A stretch of 64,000 nt of DNA, taken from NCBI RefSeq assembly GCF_001913155.1, contig NZ_CP018760.1, forward strand, positions 2,914,001 to 2,978,000, in the 5' to 3' direction. The notes below the pieces were generated by a model. It made no database searches, was not told the origin of the DNA, and worked only from the letters and a program-made list of their open reading frames with translations. The position numbers and the translations under genes were made by a program. This DNA is from Maribacter hydrothermalis (GTDB taxonomy: Bacteria; Bacteroidota; Bacteroidia; Flavobacteriales; Flavobacteriaceae). Positions 37,379 through 46,978 of this stretch are shown here, piece by piece. The first letter of the stretch is position 1. Every line of letters begins with the position of its first letter.

Positions 37379-38302
37379 GTGATTCAGTTATCTGACAATT
37401 TCTTTAATGGAAGACGATTAGAGACTTTGGTCGAGAACCAAACCTCTTATACCATGAACAATGCTGCCATGCATGTTTTTGAAACACATGAGCAAGCAGC
37501 AAGTATATTATTGAAATTTGAACAACCTGTTTTGGCGAGTATGATACAGGGAAAGAAGATTATGCACCTACGAGATTATGAGTCATTTGATTTTCTACCG
37601 GGTGAGTCGTTAGTATTGCCGGCAAATGAGGGAATGTGTATTGATTTTCCCGAAGCCATGGCAAAGAACCCCACTAGATGTTTGGCAATGGCTATTTCTG
37701 AGGATAAGATAAATAAGGTATTGCAGTTCATGAATGAGAATATGCCCAAGAGCACCAAAGAAGCTTGGGGATTAATGGACTATAATTTTCATTTTGTAAA
37801 TGACAGGGGCATATTTCAAATTATTCAACGTCTCTTGTTTCTGTTTTCTGAAGATCACCCCTCTAAAGACTTATTTGTAGATAATATGTTGCGTGAACTT
37901 ATAATACGCATTTTGCAGACCAACGAGCGTAAAATATATAGTAATGCCACATTATCCATTAAAAAGGAAAGCAGGCTTACCGAAGTTATACGTTACATAA
38001 GAGATAATGTACATAAATCATTAAACGTAGATAGCTTAAGTAAGATAGCTTGTATGAGTCCGTCACATTTTTATAGAACCTTTAAATTAGAGCTTGGTAT
38101 TTCTCCGGTAGAGTTTATAAATAACGAGCGTATAAAATTAGCTGTAGGTCTATTGCAAGACCCTAAACGTAGCATTAAGGATGTATATCTCGATTGCGGA
38201 TTTGAAAGCAGGTCTTACTTCAACAGGGTCTTTAAAACAAGGCAACATTTAGCACCTGGTGAATACCAGTCTAAAATTCACAACTCTAAATTTTTAGATT
38301 AA
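37379..38302 (+). CDS. AraC family transcriptional regulator, GTG start
   Basis: A 307-residue regulator with an AraC-type N-terminal ligand domain (about 1-190, PF06719-like) and a C-terminal double helix-turn-helix (about 205-300). The HTH shows [21 protein letters not shown] and the second helix-turn-helix [21 protein letters not shown]. The only suitable start is GTG 37379-37381; an ATG one base upstream is out of frame. It diverges from the aldehyde dehydrogenase-DUF779 pair and probably controls it in response to an aldehyde or alcohol. Its 3' end overlaps convergent cysS by 4 bases. Confidence 0.87.
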   Translation: MIQLSDNFFNGRRLETLVENQTSYTMNNAAMHVFETHEQAASILLKFEQPVLASMIQGKKIMHLRDYESFDFLPGESLVLPANEGMCIDFPEAMAKNPTRCLAMAISEDKINKVLQFMNENMPKSTKEAWGLMDYNFHFVNDRGIFQIIQRLLFLFSEDHPSKDLFVDNMLRELIIRILQTNERKIYSNATLSIKKESRLTEVIRYIRDNVHKSLNVDSLSKIACMSPSHFYRTFKLELGISPVEFINNERIKLAVGLLQDPKRSIKDVYLDCGFESRSYFNRVFKTRQHLAPGEYQSKIHNSKFLD

Positions 38303-39777
38303 AGGCTGTACGTAGTCCCTTCTTTACCGTCTTTTAATTGAATACCTAACGCTGCTAATTGATCACGTATTTGGTCAGATGTGGCAAAATCTTTGTTTTC
38401 CCTAGCTGCTTTTCGCAATTCAATCAATAATTCTACAACTCCACCTAATTTTTCGGTATGGGCATCAGAACTACTTTTGTTCTCTAAACCTAAAACATCA
38501 AAGACCAAACCGTGTAAAGTGTTTTCTAACTCTAGTTTATCTTCTAGGGTAATAGATTCCGAACCTTCTTTTATAAGGTTGATGTGTTTAACGGCATCAA
38601 ACAATTTTGCAATTAAGATGGGCGAATTAAAATCATCGTTCATAGCTGCATAACAAGATGTCTTCCAGTCTGCAATATCAAAATCGGTGGTCTTTCCGGT
38701 ATTTAATGATTTTAGGCTGTTAATGGCCTCCATTAATTTATTGAACCCTTTTTCAGAAGCTAATAATGCATCGTTACTCATATCTAAAATACTGGTGTAA
38801 TGTGCCTGCATCATAAAGAAACGAACCATAGATGGAGAGAAAGGTTTACTTAAAATCTCATTTTCACCTGAAAATATTTCTCCTGGAAGAATGCTGTTTC
38901 CGGTAGATTTAGCCATTTTTCTTCCGTTCAAGGTCAACATGTTGGCATGTAACCAATAGTTAACAGGACTTTTGCCGTTACAAGCTTCAGCCTGTGCTAT
39001 TTCACATTCGTGGTGTGGAAATTTAAGGTCCATTCCGCCGCCGTGAATATCAAATGTTTCGCCCAAGTATTTTGTACTCATAGCGGTACACTCTAAATGC
39101 CACCCAGGGAAACCATCGCCCCACGGTGAAGGCCAGCGCATAATATGTTGTGGTTCTGCTTTCTTCCATAAAGCAAAATCTTGTGGGTTATGTTTGTCGT
39201 CTTGCGCGGCTAGATCACGCGTATTGGCAATCATGTCTTCAAGTTTGCGTCCGCTAAGTTTACCGTATTCGTGTTCTTGGTTGAATTTAGCAACATCAAA
39301 ATATACAGAACCATTGGTTTCATAAGCAAATCCTTTTTCAAGAATATCCTTAATAATTTCTATCTGCTCAATAATATGACCAGTTGCCGTAGGCTCAATA
39401 CTCGGAGGTAAGAAATTGAATTTCTCTAAAATATTATGGAAATCTACAGTATAACGCTGTACCACTTCCATGGGTTCTAATTTTTCTAATCGTGCCTTTT
39501 TTGCAATTTTATCTTCTCCGTCTTCGGCATCATCAACTAAATGACCGGCATCCGTAATGTTGCGAACATAGCGTACTTTGTAACCAAGATGTCTAAAGTA
39601 TCTGAAAATCATATCAAAAGACATGAAAGTTCTGCAGTTTCCTAAATGTACATTGCTATAAACGGTTGGTCCACAAACATACATCCCAATATGGCCTTCG
39701 TTTATGGGTTTGAAAACTTCTTTCTTTCCCGTAAGGGAATTATATACTTTTATTTCTTGACTTTCGTACAGTTGCAT
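38299..39777 (-). CDS. cysS: Cysteine-tRNA ligase
   Basis: Class I aminoacyl-tRNA synthetase charging tRNA-Cys. The HIGH-type motif is HLGNCRTF (about 40-47), KMSKS appears as KMAKSTGN (near 285), and zinc ligands are Cys in MYVCGPTV, Cys in HLECTAMS and HHEC. A DALR anticodon-binding domain follows and the C-terminus ends [18 protein letters not shown]. The 492-residue length is normal. The gene lies 14 bases after folE, probably as a folE-cysS operon. Confidence 0.96.
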   Translation of the reverse strand: MQLYESQEIKVYNSLTGKKEVFKPINEGHIGMYVCGPTVYSNVHLGNCRTFMSFDMIFRYFRHLGYKVRYVRNITDAGHLVDDAEDGEDKIAKKARLEKLEPMEVVQRYTVDFHNILEKFNFLPPSIEPTATGHIIEQIEIIKDILEKGFAYETNGSVYFDVAKFNQEHEYGKLSGRKLEDMIANTRDLAAQDDKHNPQDFALWKKAEPQHIMRWPSPWGDGFPGWHLECTAMSTKYLGETFDIHGGGMDLKFPHHECEIAQAEACNGKSPVNYWLHANMLTLNGRKMAKSTGNSILPGEIFSGENEILSKPFSPSMVRFFMMQAHYTSILDMSNDALLASEKGFNKLMEAINSLKSLNTGKTTDFDIADWKTSCYAAMNDDFNSPILIAKLFDAVKHINLIKEGSESITLEDKLELENTLHGLVFDVLGLENKSSSDAHTEKLGGVVELLIELRKAARENKDFATSDQIRDQLAALGIQLKDGKEGTTYSL

Positions 39778-39791
39778 AAAGCTATATGCTA

Positions 39792-40472
39792 TTAAAAATG
39801 GGTATCTAAATTAAGGTAGTTCAAAAACTCTCGACGTACCAATTCTTCTTTGAATTTACCGCCATACTCAGCAGTTACGGTACTACTATCAATATCGCGA
39901 ATTCCTCTAGAATTTACACAAAGATGTTTTGCATCAATAACACAGGCAACATCTTCGGTACCCAAAGATTTTTGTAATTCTCTTACGATTTGAATATTTA
40001 AGCGTTCTTGAACTTGAGGTCTTTTAGCATAATAATCAACAATGCGGTTCATTTTAGAAAGACCTACAACGGTACCGTTAGAGATGTAAGCAACATGTGC
40101 GCGACCTACAATGGGCAGTAAATGATGTTCACAAGTTGAATATAATGTTATGTTCTTTTCAACCAACATTTCACCATACTTATACTTATTGTCAAAAGTG
40201 GAGGCCTTAGGTTTTCTACTAGGATTTAAACCACCGAATATTTCGTTAACATACATTTTGGCAACTCGGTTAGGCGTTCCTTTTAAACTATCGTCGGACA
40301 AATCCAAACCTAACGTTAGCATAATTTCACGTACATTTTCACGAATACGTTCAATTTTTTCCGCATCGTCCAATTCAAAAGCGTCAGAACGTAATGGAGT
40401 ATCTTCTGACGAAGAAATGTGGTCGTTCCCTATTTCGTCAAATTGATTTTCCAGTGTATCCTCAATTTTCAT
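39792..40472 (-). CDS. folE: GTP cyclohydrolase I
   Basis: Converts GTP to 7,8-dihydroneopterin triphosphate, the first step of folate synthesis. Zinc and active-site residues appear in [16 protein letters not shown] and in [34 protein letters not shown] and [19 protein letters not shown] are further signatures. The 226 residues include a charged N-terminal extension of about 35. A -7-like TATCTTTG (minus strand) lies about 23 bases upstream. The pathway's folP lies at 57219 in the same window. Confidence 0.95.
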   Translation of the reverse strand: MKIEDTLENQFDEIGNDHISSSEDTPLRSDAFELDDAEKIERIRENVREIMLTLGLDLSDDSLKGTPNRVAKMYVNEIFGGLNPSRKPKASTFDNKYKYGEMLVEKNITLYSTCEHHLLPIVGRAHVAYISNGTVVGLSKMNRIVDYYAKRPQVQERLNIQIVRELQKSLGTEDVACVIDAKHLCVNSRGIRDIDSSTVTAEYGGKFKEELVRREFLNYLNLDTHF

Positions 40473-40494
40473 TTTATCTATCTTTTAGAAGGCG

Positions 40495-40502
40495 CAAAGA
40501 TA
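40495..40502 (-). promoter_or_regulatory. Candidate folE -7 element
   Basis: On the minus strand this reads TATCTTTG, an exact TAnnTTTG match, 22 bp before the folE ATG. The -33 region shows TTA rather than TTG at 19 bases. Confidence 0.42.
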
Positions 40503-40597
40503 TACAATATGTGCCACTTTATAACTTATTACAGGCATTACACAACATAAATTAGCCATAACGTTAAGGTCTAGTTAAATTTAAAATTCCAAATTTT

Positions 40598-42409
40598 ATG
40601 TCACCTATGGGTAAGTATGGTATAACCATCCTTTTTTTAAATTTATTTTGCGCCTTAGTTAGTTATTCTCAAGTTGCACCAGATTGTATAAATGCAATTC
40701 CGATTTGTAATAATACGCCAATAAACGCAGGGACTAATGGCTTTGGCGTTGATGACTTTAATGGAGCATCTATTTCTGGTTGTATTACCCAAGCGACAGG
40801 TACTATAGAAACCAATTCGGCATGGTATCGATTTAGAAGTGGGGAAACTGGGCAATTAGGTTTTAATATTGGTTTTGATTCTAATGAAGATTGGGATTTT
40901 GCATTATATAAAACGGATGATTGTAGTGCGCTAGGTGAGCCTGTAAGATGTAATTACTTTGATAATTCTGATGACAGTAGCTACATTGGTGTAGGTGAAG
41001 ATCCCACTGGGATTGATAATATTCAATATGACGATTGGTTAAATGTTACTCCAGGTGAAGACTATCTTTTATTAATAAATAACTATAGTAATAACAATTC
41101 AGGCTTTTCCATTCAATTCTCTGGTAACATATTTATAGCGTATCCAAATTCGGCATTAGATTGTAATATAATTGATAATTTATTAGGACCGCCAATTATT
41201 GCATGTGAGAATCAAACTGTGGTTTTGGATGCCACTACGGTAGACGCTCTAGACTATGAGTGGTACTTAGATGCTGGTACAGGTTACCAACGTATACCGG
41301 GAGAAAGTGACCCTGAACTTTCTATAGCGGTTTCAGGTATGTATCGTGTTTTGGTGGTAAGACCATTAGGAAATAATTTAATTAGCGAAACTCAAGTTGC
41401 ATATGCACCTTCTCCTGAAACATTTGAATTAGAAGATGAAACTGCTTGTTTAGATGGTACGGCAATTGATTTTAATGCAAAAGATGTTGAAGCATTGGGA
41501 GGACAAAGTTCAATAGAGTTTCGTGTATCTTATCATGAAAGCTTTGAAGATGCATTCGATGGTGCTAACGCACTTTCAAAAGAATTTATACCAACAGAGG
41601 TTTTGCAAACCATATATGTTAGAACGACGTCTATAGAAAACTCAATGTGTTTTGATGCTTCCGAAACTTTTGAAATTAACGGAATTGAATTGCCAGATTT
41701 GAACTTTGATACTAACGTTTTTGTTTGTGGAGATGCACCAATAGCTACAATTGGGCAAGAAAATCCAGATTCAAATTTTACCTATGAATGGAGTTCGGGT
41801 CAAACTTCATCATTAATTACTGTTGCAGAAGCAGGTATTTATACCTTGTCAGTTACTAATACGCAAGGTTTAATACAATGTGTTACAATCCGTTCGGTAA
41901 CAGTTGTGTTTTCCAGTCCGCCGATTATTTCAGATATTACTATAGAATATGAAGATGATGCATCCAATATAGTACGTGTTTTCTTAGAAGAAGATGGCGA
42001 TTTTGAATTTCAAGTGGATAATGATACGCCACAGAATAGCGGAGTATTCAATAATTTATTCCCCGGTGAGCACACAATTACCGTGCGCGATGCAAATGGG
42101 TGCGGATTAGACACCCGAGATATTGTCGTAGTAGGATTTCCAAAATTCTTTACACCTAATGGAGATAATGTTAATGATACCTGGAAAGTAGACGGATTGT
42201 CGGCTTTAGATAATCCTGTAATAACTATTTATGATAGATTTGGTAAACTATTGCATCAATTAAATGAAAATTCTAGTGGGTGGAACGGTGCATTCAATGG
42301 ATTGTTATTGCCTGAATCTGATTATTGGTTCAAGCTATCGTATACCAATTCATTAGGCCAAAAAACAAACGCATCTTATATAAATAATCACTTTACTTTA
42401 AAGCGTTAA
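40598..42409 (+). CDS. T9SS type B sorting domain protein (gliding-associated C-terminus)
   Basis: A 603-residue secreted protein. A signal peptide (TILFLNLFCALVSYSQ, start ATG 40598 or 40607) leads to an N-terminal beta domain (about 26-185, DCINAIPICNNTP... LLINNYS). Ig/PKD-like repeats follow (about 200-500), then a C-terminal type B sorting domain beginning FFTPNGDNVNDTW, with YDRFGKLLHQL and the terminal HFTLKR. The type IX secretion system exports such proteins to the cell surface. It is paralogous to the next gene and both lie in one direction, 125 bases apart. The specific adhesin or structural role is unknown. Confidence 0.88.
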   Translation: MSPMGKYGITILFLNLFCALVSYSQVAPDCINAIPICNNTPINAGTNGFGVDDFNGASISGCITQATGTIETNSAWYRFRSGETGQLGFNIGFDSNEDWDFALYKTDDCSALGEPVRCNYFDNSDDSSYIGVGEDPTGIDNIQYDDWLNVTPGEDYLLLINNYSNNNSGFSIQFSGNIFIAYPNSALDCNIIDNLLGPPIIACENQTVVLDATTVDALDYEWYLDAGTGYQRIPGESDPELSIAVSGMYRVLVVRPLGNNLISETQVAYAPSPETFELEDETACLDGTAIDFNAKDVEALGGQSSIEFRVSYHESFEDAFDGANALSKEFIPTEVLQTIYVRTTSIENSMCFDASETFEINGIELPDLNFDTNVFVCGDAPIATIGQENPDSNFTYEWSSGQTSSLITVAEAGIYTLSVTNTQGLIQCVTIRSVTVVFSSPPIISDITIEYEDDASNIVRVFLEEDGDFEFQVDNDTPQNSGVFNNLFPGEHTITVRDANGCGLDTRDIVVVGFPKFFTPNGDNVNDTWKVDGLSALDNPVITIYDRFGKLLHQLNENSSGWNGAFNGLLLPESDYWFKLSYTNSLGQKTNASYINNHFTLKR

Positions 42410-42501
42410 TCGTTTTAGTTACAAAAATTGTAGTGTATTTTATCGATTAAATACCATAATATTCGATGTAAGATACTAAACCTTGGCATGTGTAGTTATT
42501 A

Positions 42502-42516
42502 TATACGTTACGTATA
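42502..42516. promoter_or_regulatory. 15-bp perfect palindrome upstream of the second T9SS gene
   Basis: TATACGT-T-ACGTATA is a perfect odd palindrome ending 18 bp before ATG 42535. It could be a repressor operator overlapping the transcription start; no further copy was found in the window. Confidence 0.3.
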
Positions 42517-42534
42517 CTAATAGCCACACTTTCT

Positions 42535-43971
42535 ATGAGGACACTTATTTGTTCTATATGTTGTTTGTTTCTTTTCTATTGGAATATAACTGCCCAAAAT
42601 TCAGCCGATTGTAGAACGGCAATCCCAGTTTGTGCAGACCAGCCTATTATGGGTATTGCTGGTGGTACAGGTGATGTTGATGATTTTGATCCAGATGTTA
42701 TATTGCAAACAGGTTGTTTGGAAAAAGGGAGTCTTGTTTCGGCCAATATTGAGTATAATACATCCTGGTTTGTTTTTAGAGCAGGTACTGGAGGTCAAGT
42801 TGGTTTTGATATTGAAGCTTTAGTTTCTTCTGGTTCAACACCCACTGCAGAATGGGATTTTGCCGTATACGGGCCAGATGTAGATTGTACAAGTATTAGT
42901 AACGGTACAGCGCAACCTATACGATGTAACTATGAAGTAAATGACACCAATTTTACTGGATTGGGCATAAACCCGGAAAGTGGTCAAGAAGGTGCCGCCT
43001 CTTTAACAGGTAGCCAAAATACCTATGATGAATATCTAGATGTACTGCCAGGTGAGATATATTATATACTTATAAATAATTTTGCCGATAACTTTACTGG
43101 CGACCCAGAGCCTTTTATGTTAACTTTTACAGGTAATTCGGTTAGGGATGATCAAAATACCGCTTTAGACTGTACGTTACGTGATGAGTTCTTAGGTCTG
43201 GATATTATTGCGTGTGAAGGAGATGATGATATTACTATAAGTGCATTGAATTCACCAGCAGGGGCTGATATAGCAAATGTAGAATGGACGGTTGACTATG
43301 AAGATGACGGAGTTGTAGATGATACACTTACCGGTTCTGGCGATTATGGCGCAGAATTAGTTGTTGTGAGTCCTAATTCCGGACGCTATTTTGCTTCCAT
43401 TACCACTATAACTGGAACACCACCTACTGTAAGCGATGATAGTGGTGTATTAATAACCTTTTTTGGGACCCCTATTCTAGATTATGTAGAAACCTTAGAT
43501 ACGAACCTTTCTATTGATCCAGATCAAAATAATGTTGAATTTTTTGTTGAAGGAAACGGAGATTACGAATACGCTATTAACAACGGCCCATTTCAAGATG
43601 AGTCTGTTTTTATGAATGTTCCTCCTGGTATTAATACGGTAATAATTAATGATAAGAACGGATGTGGTATAACCGAACCTTTAGAATTTTTAGTTGTAGG
43701 GTATCCCAAGTTTTTTACACCTAATGGGGATGGTATTAATGATGGGTGGAATATTTTAGGAATTGAAACCTTAACAAATCCTGTCGTTTTTATTTTTGAT
43801 AGATATGGTAAACTATTAAAGCAGCTAGCTCCTAATAGTACTTGGGATGGTACTTTTAATGGACAGCAAATGCCTTCTACTGATTATTGGTTTCGTTTTG
43901 AATATGGTGAAATAGAGGAGGGGCTACTTGTGGCTAAAACTAGGAAGACACATTTTACTTTAAAGAGATAA
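42535..43971 (+). CDS. T9SS type B sorting domain protein, paralogue
   Basis: A 478-residue secreted protein with a signal peptide (MRTLICSICCLFLFYWNITAQ) and an N-terminal domain homologous to that of the gene before it (SADCRTAIPVCADQP, WDFAVYGPD, IYYILINNF). One or two Ig-like modules follow, then a type B sorting domain (KFFTPNGDGINDGWNILG, FIFDRYGKLLKQL, terminal THFTLKR). It lacks about two of the repeats of its neighbour. The pair probably arose by duplication. It is a surface-exposed T9SS cargo; its ligand is unknown. A terminator follows directly. Confidence 0.88.
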   Translation: MRTLICSICCLFLFYWNITAQNSADCRTAIPVCADQPIMGIAGGTGDVDDFDPDVILQTGCLEKGSLVSANIEYNTSWFVFRAGTGGQVGFDIEALVSSGSTPTAEWDFAVYGPDVDCTSISNGTAQPIRCNYEVNDTNFTGLGINPESGQEGAASLTGSQNTYDEYLDVLPGEIYYILINNFADNFTGDPEPFMLTFTGNSVRDDQNTALDCTLRDEFLGLDIIACEGDDDITISALNSPAGADIANVEWTVDYEDDGVVDDTLTGSGDYGAELVVVSPNSGRYFASITTITGTPPTVSDDSGVLITFFGTPILDYVETLDTNLSIDPDQNNVEFFVEGNGDYEYAINNGPFQDESVFMNVPPGINTVIINDKNGCGITEPLEFLVVGYPKFFTPNGDGINDGWNILGIETLTNPVVFIFDRYGKLLKQLAPNSTWDGTFNGQQMPSTDYWFRFEYGEIEEGLLVAKTRKTHFTLKR

Positions 43972-43999
43972 AAAAAGGCGCAAAATTTGCGCCTTTTTT
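43971..43999. terminator. Bidirectional terminator
   Basis: GGCGCA/TGCGCC stem with flanking A6 and T6 runs between the convergent T9SS gene and the OmpP1-like gene. Confidence 0.85.
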
Positions 44000-44015
44000 A
44001 TGTTGTCAACCTTAG

Positions 44016-45521
44016 TTAAAAGTTTATGGTATAACTTAAAGTTGCATTTGTATTTTTTCTGTTAACAAAGGCTGGTGTGGTAAAGCCTGCATCAAATAGT
44101 TGTTCACTTATGTCTTGTTGTGAATGACTTAAGGCAAAATCTAATCTGCTACCACCGAAATTATACCCAATTCCTCCAGATAAAGCATTTAAATCTCCAA
44201 TAGTATTTCCATTAGTGTAGGGGCTTTGTTCAAATCGGTATCCAGCTCTTAAGCTAATTTGTTTAATCCTGTATTCTCCACCCAATCTAAAAGTAGATAC
44301 CGCTCCAAGAGTATTAGAAATTTGATTATTTACAGTTTGAAAACTTGGGTCACCGGTTGGGCGTAATTCTGCGTTCGAAAAATCTTGATAACCATAGTCA
44401 AAACTTAATAGTCCGTCTTTTGCAAAAATAACTGCAATACTACCTGTTAGTTTACCTGGTGTTTTTACAGTGTATCTTTCAAAAAGATTTACAATATTAA
44501 AATCTATGAAATTAATCTCATCATCGGCTAAATCAGAATTAATACGTTGAGAAAACTCATCCTCAAATCTGTACCATGTTGGCGATTGATAGCTACCACC
44601 AACTCGTACTATTTCATTTAACTTTGCTATAGCACCTAAGCTAAAAGAAAAGCCGTTACCATCTGTTCGTAAGTAATTATCGTAAGTAGATCGTTGTATT
44701 TCCGAAGTTGGATCATAGCCACTCTCCGTTAATTGGTCATATTTTGTATAAAGAACATTGTGAAAATTTAACGATGCACCCATATAGATATTCTCTTTAA
44801 ATTGAGACCCCATATTCAGCGTAAATTTACTGTTATACCCTGTAGTTCTTCTTAGGAATTCTTGATTTACTGTGTTGTAAGTGGTATTGCTAGTATAATC
44901 GGTGTTATTATCATCTTGCGCAATTGGGTCTATAATGCCTCCGTAATAACCTAAAAATGTTTGTTGATCACTAAACCCTTGTGCAGAACCAATATCTAAA
45001 TATGCTTCTTCGAGATATTCGCCATCTTGTAATAGAATAGAACCAAAGGGTGTCCCTTGTGCGTAGCTTAGAAAGTAGCCATCTACACCTTGAGTACTAT
45101 TTCCTGAAATAGTGTACTTGTTATCAAAATTAGTTACAACATCATAATTAAAAGCTAAGGTAAATTTCTGCCAGTCGGAGTTTGAGTCGGTATTTTTAAA
45201 AACAAACGCACCGCCAATTTGATTTAGATCTACTGTGTTATTTTTGGTATCCCTGCTAGTGCCAAAATAACTAGATTGATTATTGGCATTAAACGTTGTG
45301 CCAGATACCGTAAATAAGCTATTGTTGAAAACAGCTGATCCTGCAGGATTTACATTTAATGATGACAAATCACCACCTAATGCCCCAAAAGCTCCACCCA
45401 TAGCTTGAAAACGGGCTGTACCTTGAAGATTTTCTGAACTATAACGTAATACTTCATTAATATTCTGGGCGTTACCGACTGCACATACTGCTAGTACTAT
45501 GAAAATTATATATCTTTTCAT
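44016..45521 (-). CDS. OmpP1/FadL-family outer-membrane protein
   Basis: A 501-residue barrel protein with a signal peptide (IIFIVLAVCAVGNAQ). The N-terminal hatch-like segment shows the family pattern LQGTARFQAMGGAFGALGGDLSSLNVNPAGSAVF. The rest is a series of amphipathic strands ending in NATLSYTINF with terminal Phe. FadL-type proteins carry long-chain fatty acids or other hydrophobic compounds across the outer membrane, and flavobacterial copies are often labelled hemin receptors without proof. It lies 32 bases after the low-complexity lipoprotein on the same strand, so the two are probably co-transcribed. Confidence 0.82.
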   Translation of the reverse strand: MKRYIIFIVLAVCAVGNAQNINEVLRYSSENLQGTARFQAMGGAFGALGGDLSSLNVNPAGSAVFNNSLFTVSGTTFNANNQSSYFGTSRDTKNNTVDLNQIGGAFVFKNTDSNSDWQKFTLAFNYDVVTNFDNKYTISGNSTQGVDGYFLSYAQGTPFGSILLQDGEYLEEAYLDIGSAQGFSDQQTFLGYYGGIIDPIAQDDNNTDYTSNTTYNTVNQEFLRRTTGYNSKFTLNMGSQFKENIYMGASLNFHNVLYTKYDQLTESGYDPTSEIQRSTYDNYLRTDGNGFSFSLGAIAKLNEIVRVGGSYQSPTWYRFEDEFSQRINSDLADDEINFIDFNIVNLFERYTVKTPGKLTGSIAVIFAKDGLLSFDYGYQDFSNAELRPTGDPSFQTVNNQISNTLGAVSTFRLGGEYRIKQISLRAGYRFEQSPYTNGNTIGDLNALSGGIGYNFGGSRLDFALSHSQQDISEQLFDAGFTTPAFVNRKNTNATLSYTINF

Positions 45522-45553
45522 TGCAATAATTTAAAATTTGAAAATAATTGAAC

Positions 45554-46882
45554 TTAGTTGTTTCCTCTGCTACTACTTCTGCCTGAAGAAGACGAACCCG
45601 ATGATCTGGAAGAACCGCTACTGGAACTCCTTACGGAACCTGAACTTCTAGAACTGCTGCTGCCAGAGCTCCTGTATGAGCTACCACTAGAACTACTTCT
45701 TGAGTTACTACTAGAGCTTCTGTAAGATCCGGTATTAGAACTTCTAGAAGATCTACCGGTTGAATAACTATTTCCGCTTCTATAATTGCCACTTGTACTA
45801 GAATTTCTATAAGTAGAAGTTCTAGGTGTAACAGTTCTACTGCTCGATGTTCTAGTTCCGGTCGAATTCGGATTTGTATAATACCTATTGGAACTTCTTG
45901 CTGCTGAAGAGCTATATCTTGGTGTAGCTCTTGTGCTTCTACTAGTTCTATAGGCTCTATTTTGGTCCACGCCAACAGTTCTTCTGGTTGTTGAATTGCC
46001 AGTGTAAGTTCTTGAACTTCGAGTATTTGAAGTGCTACGTGCAGTAGCAGTACGTGAAGTAGTACTTCTGTAACGTGGAGAATCTCCACGTGTGTTTACA
46101 TTTGACCTACCTCTTAATGCATTAGAAGTTATACCGCTATTGGTTGTTGTTCTAGTATAGTTGCCTCTTCTAGAGTTGTTGTATGCATAGCTTCTATTGT
46201 GGTAGCCATTATTTCTATTATAGTATCTATTGCCATAACCATAACCATAACCATAACCGTATCCATATCCATAATAAGGATAGTTCCATCCATAACCGAA
46301 ACCTGCATATCCGTATCCGCCCCAGCCCCAATTGTTCCATCTATTAAATCTCCAAGGATTATTCCATCCATAACCGTACATGCCATAACCACCATATCCG
46401 CCATAACCCCAAGAATTCCAGCCGTAAACAGGATGGGCCCATCCGATAAGTCCGCCATATCCCCAGTTGTTCCATCCGTTATCATATATATTGATACTCA
46501 CGTTAGCGTTGTTATCGCCCCATCCACCATAGCCTTGGTAATCATTTTCACTAGTATAATAATCTGTTAACTGTTCTTGTGGAATGCTATCATTTACCAT
46601 GTTGCTTGAGTAAGAGTCAACATCTGTAAATATTTCACTATCTAATATTTCATCATATTGATTAGCTTTTTCTCCAAAATAGTCTGAATAGGTGTCTGAT
46701 TCTGGATTATTTTTTCGTTGCTCTGGTCTTCTTTCTACTACGGTAACATTACTATCAGAATAGATTCCATCATTATCATAGTATGAAGATTGTTGATAAG
46801 AGCCGCATGATGCCACTAAAATTACTAGTGTCACCAACATTGCCATGTTGCGAAGTTTGTTGAGGGGTAAAGAATATATCAT
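45554..46882 (-). CDS. Lipoprotein with Gly/Tyr/Trp-rich and Ser/Arg-rich low-complexity regions
   Basis: A 442-residue protein of unknown function. The lipoprotein signal has lipobox VASC (Cys26). Residues 30-115 are acidic and soluble, 116-220 are almost all G, Y, W and N (repeats like GWNNWGYGG and a YG dipeptide run), and 221-442 are mostly S, R, T and N with little else. Low-complexity GY plus SR chains are typical of condensing or adhesive proteins, but no domain is recognised. The frame is intact. Overlapping open frames on both strands are by-products of codon repetition. It is upstream of the FadL-like gene. Confidence 0.68.
   Translation of the reverse strand: MIYSLPLNKLRNMAMLVTLVILVASCGSYQQSSYYDNDGIYSDSNVTVVERRPEQRKNNPESDTYSDYFGEKANQYDEILDSEIFTDVDSYSSNMVNDSIPQEQLTDYYTSENDYQGYGGWGDNNANVSINIYDNGWNNWGYGGLIGWAHPVYGWNSWGYGGYGGYGMYGYGWNNPWRFNRWNNWGWGGYGYAGFGYGWNYPYYGYGYGYGYGYGYGNRYYNRNNGYHNRSYAYNNSRRGNYTRTTTNSGITSNALRGRSNVNTRGDSPRYRSTTSRTATARSTSNTRSSRTYTGNSTTRRTVGVDQNRAYRTSRSTRATPRYSSSAARSSNRYYTNPNSTGTRTSSSRTVTPRTSTYRNSSTSGNYRSGNSYSTGRSSRSSNTGSYRSSSSNSRSSSSGSSYRSSGSSSSRSSGSVRSSSSGSSRSSGSSSSGRSSSRGNN
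46233..46274. repeat. Hexanucleotide microsatellite inside the low-complexity lipoprotein gene
   Basis: Four perfect CCATAA units (46233-46256) followed by CCGTAT, CCATAT and CCATAA encode the Tyr-Gly run on the minus strand. Six-base units keep the frame when the copy number changes, so length variation of the YG run is likely. Confidence 0.8.
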
Positions 46883-46978
46883 CGGATCAAAATTATATTG
46901 TTGAACATATTAAAAATAACTAGTTTTACCCAATTATTATATTGTAATATTCACAAAATTTGTGCCAAAGTCTAGATA

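Noticed and set aside
45631..46485. Several long open frames on both strands inside the low-complexity lipoprotein gene
   Set aside because: They arise from repeated codons in other frames, encode monotonous Leu/Glu, Met/Asp or Ile/Ser chains and lack starts or signals; the lipoprotein frame has a proper signal peptide.
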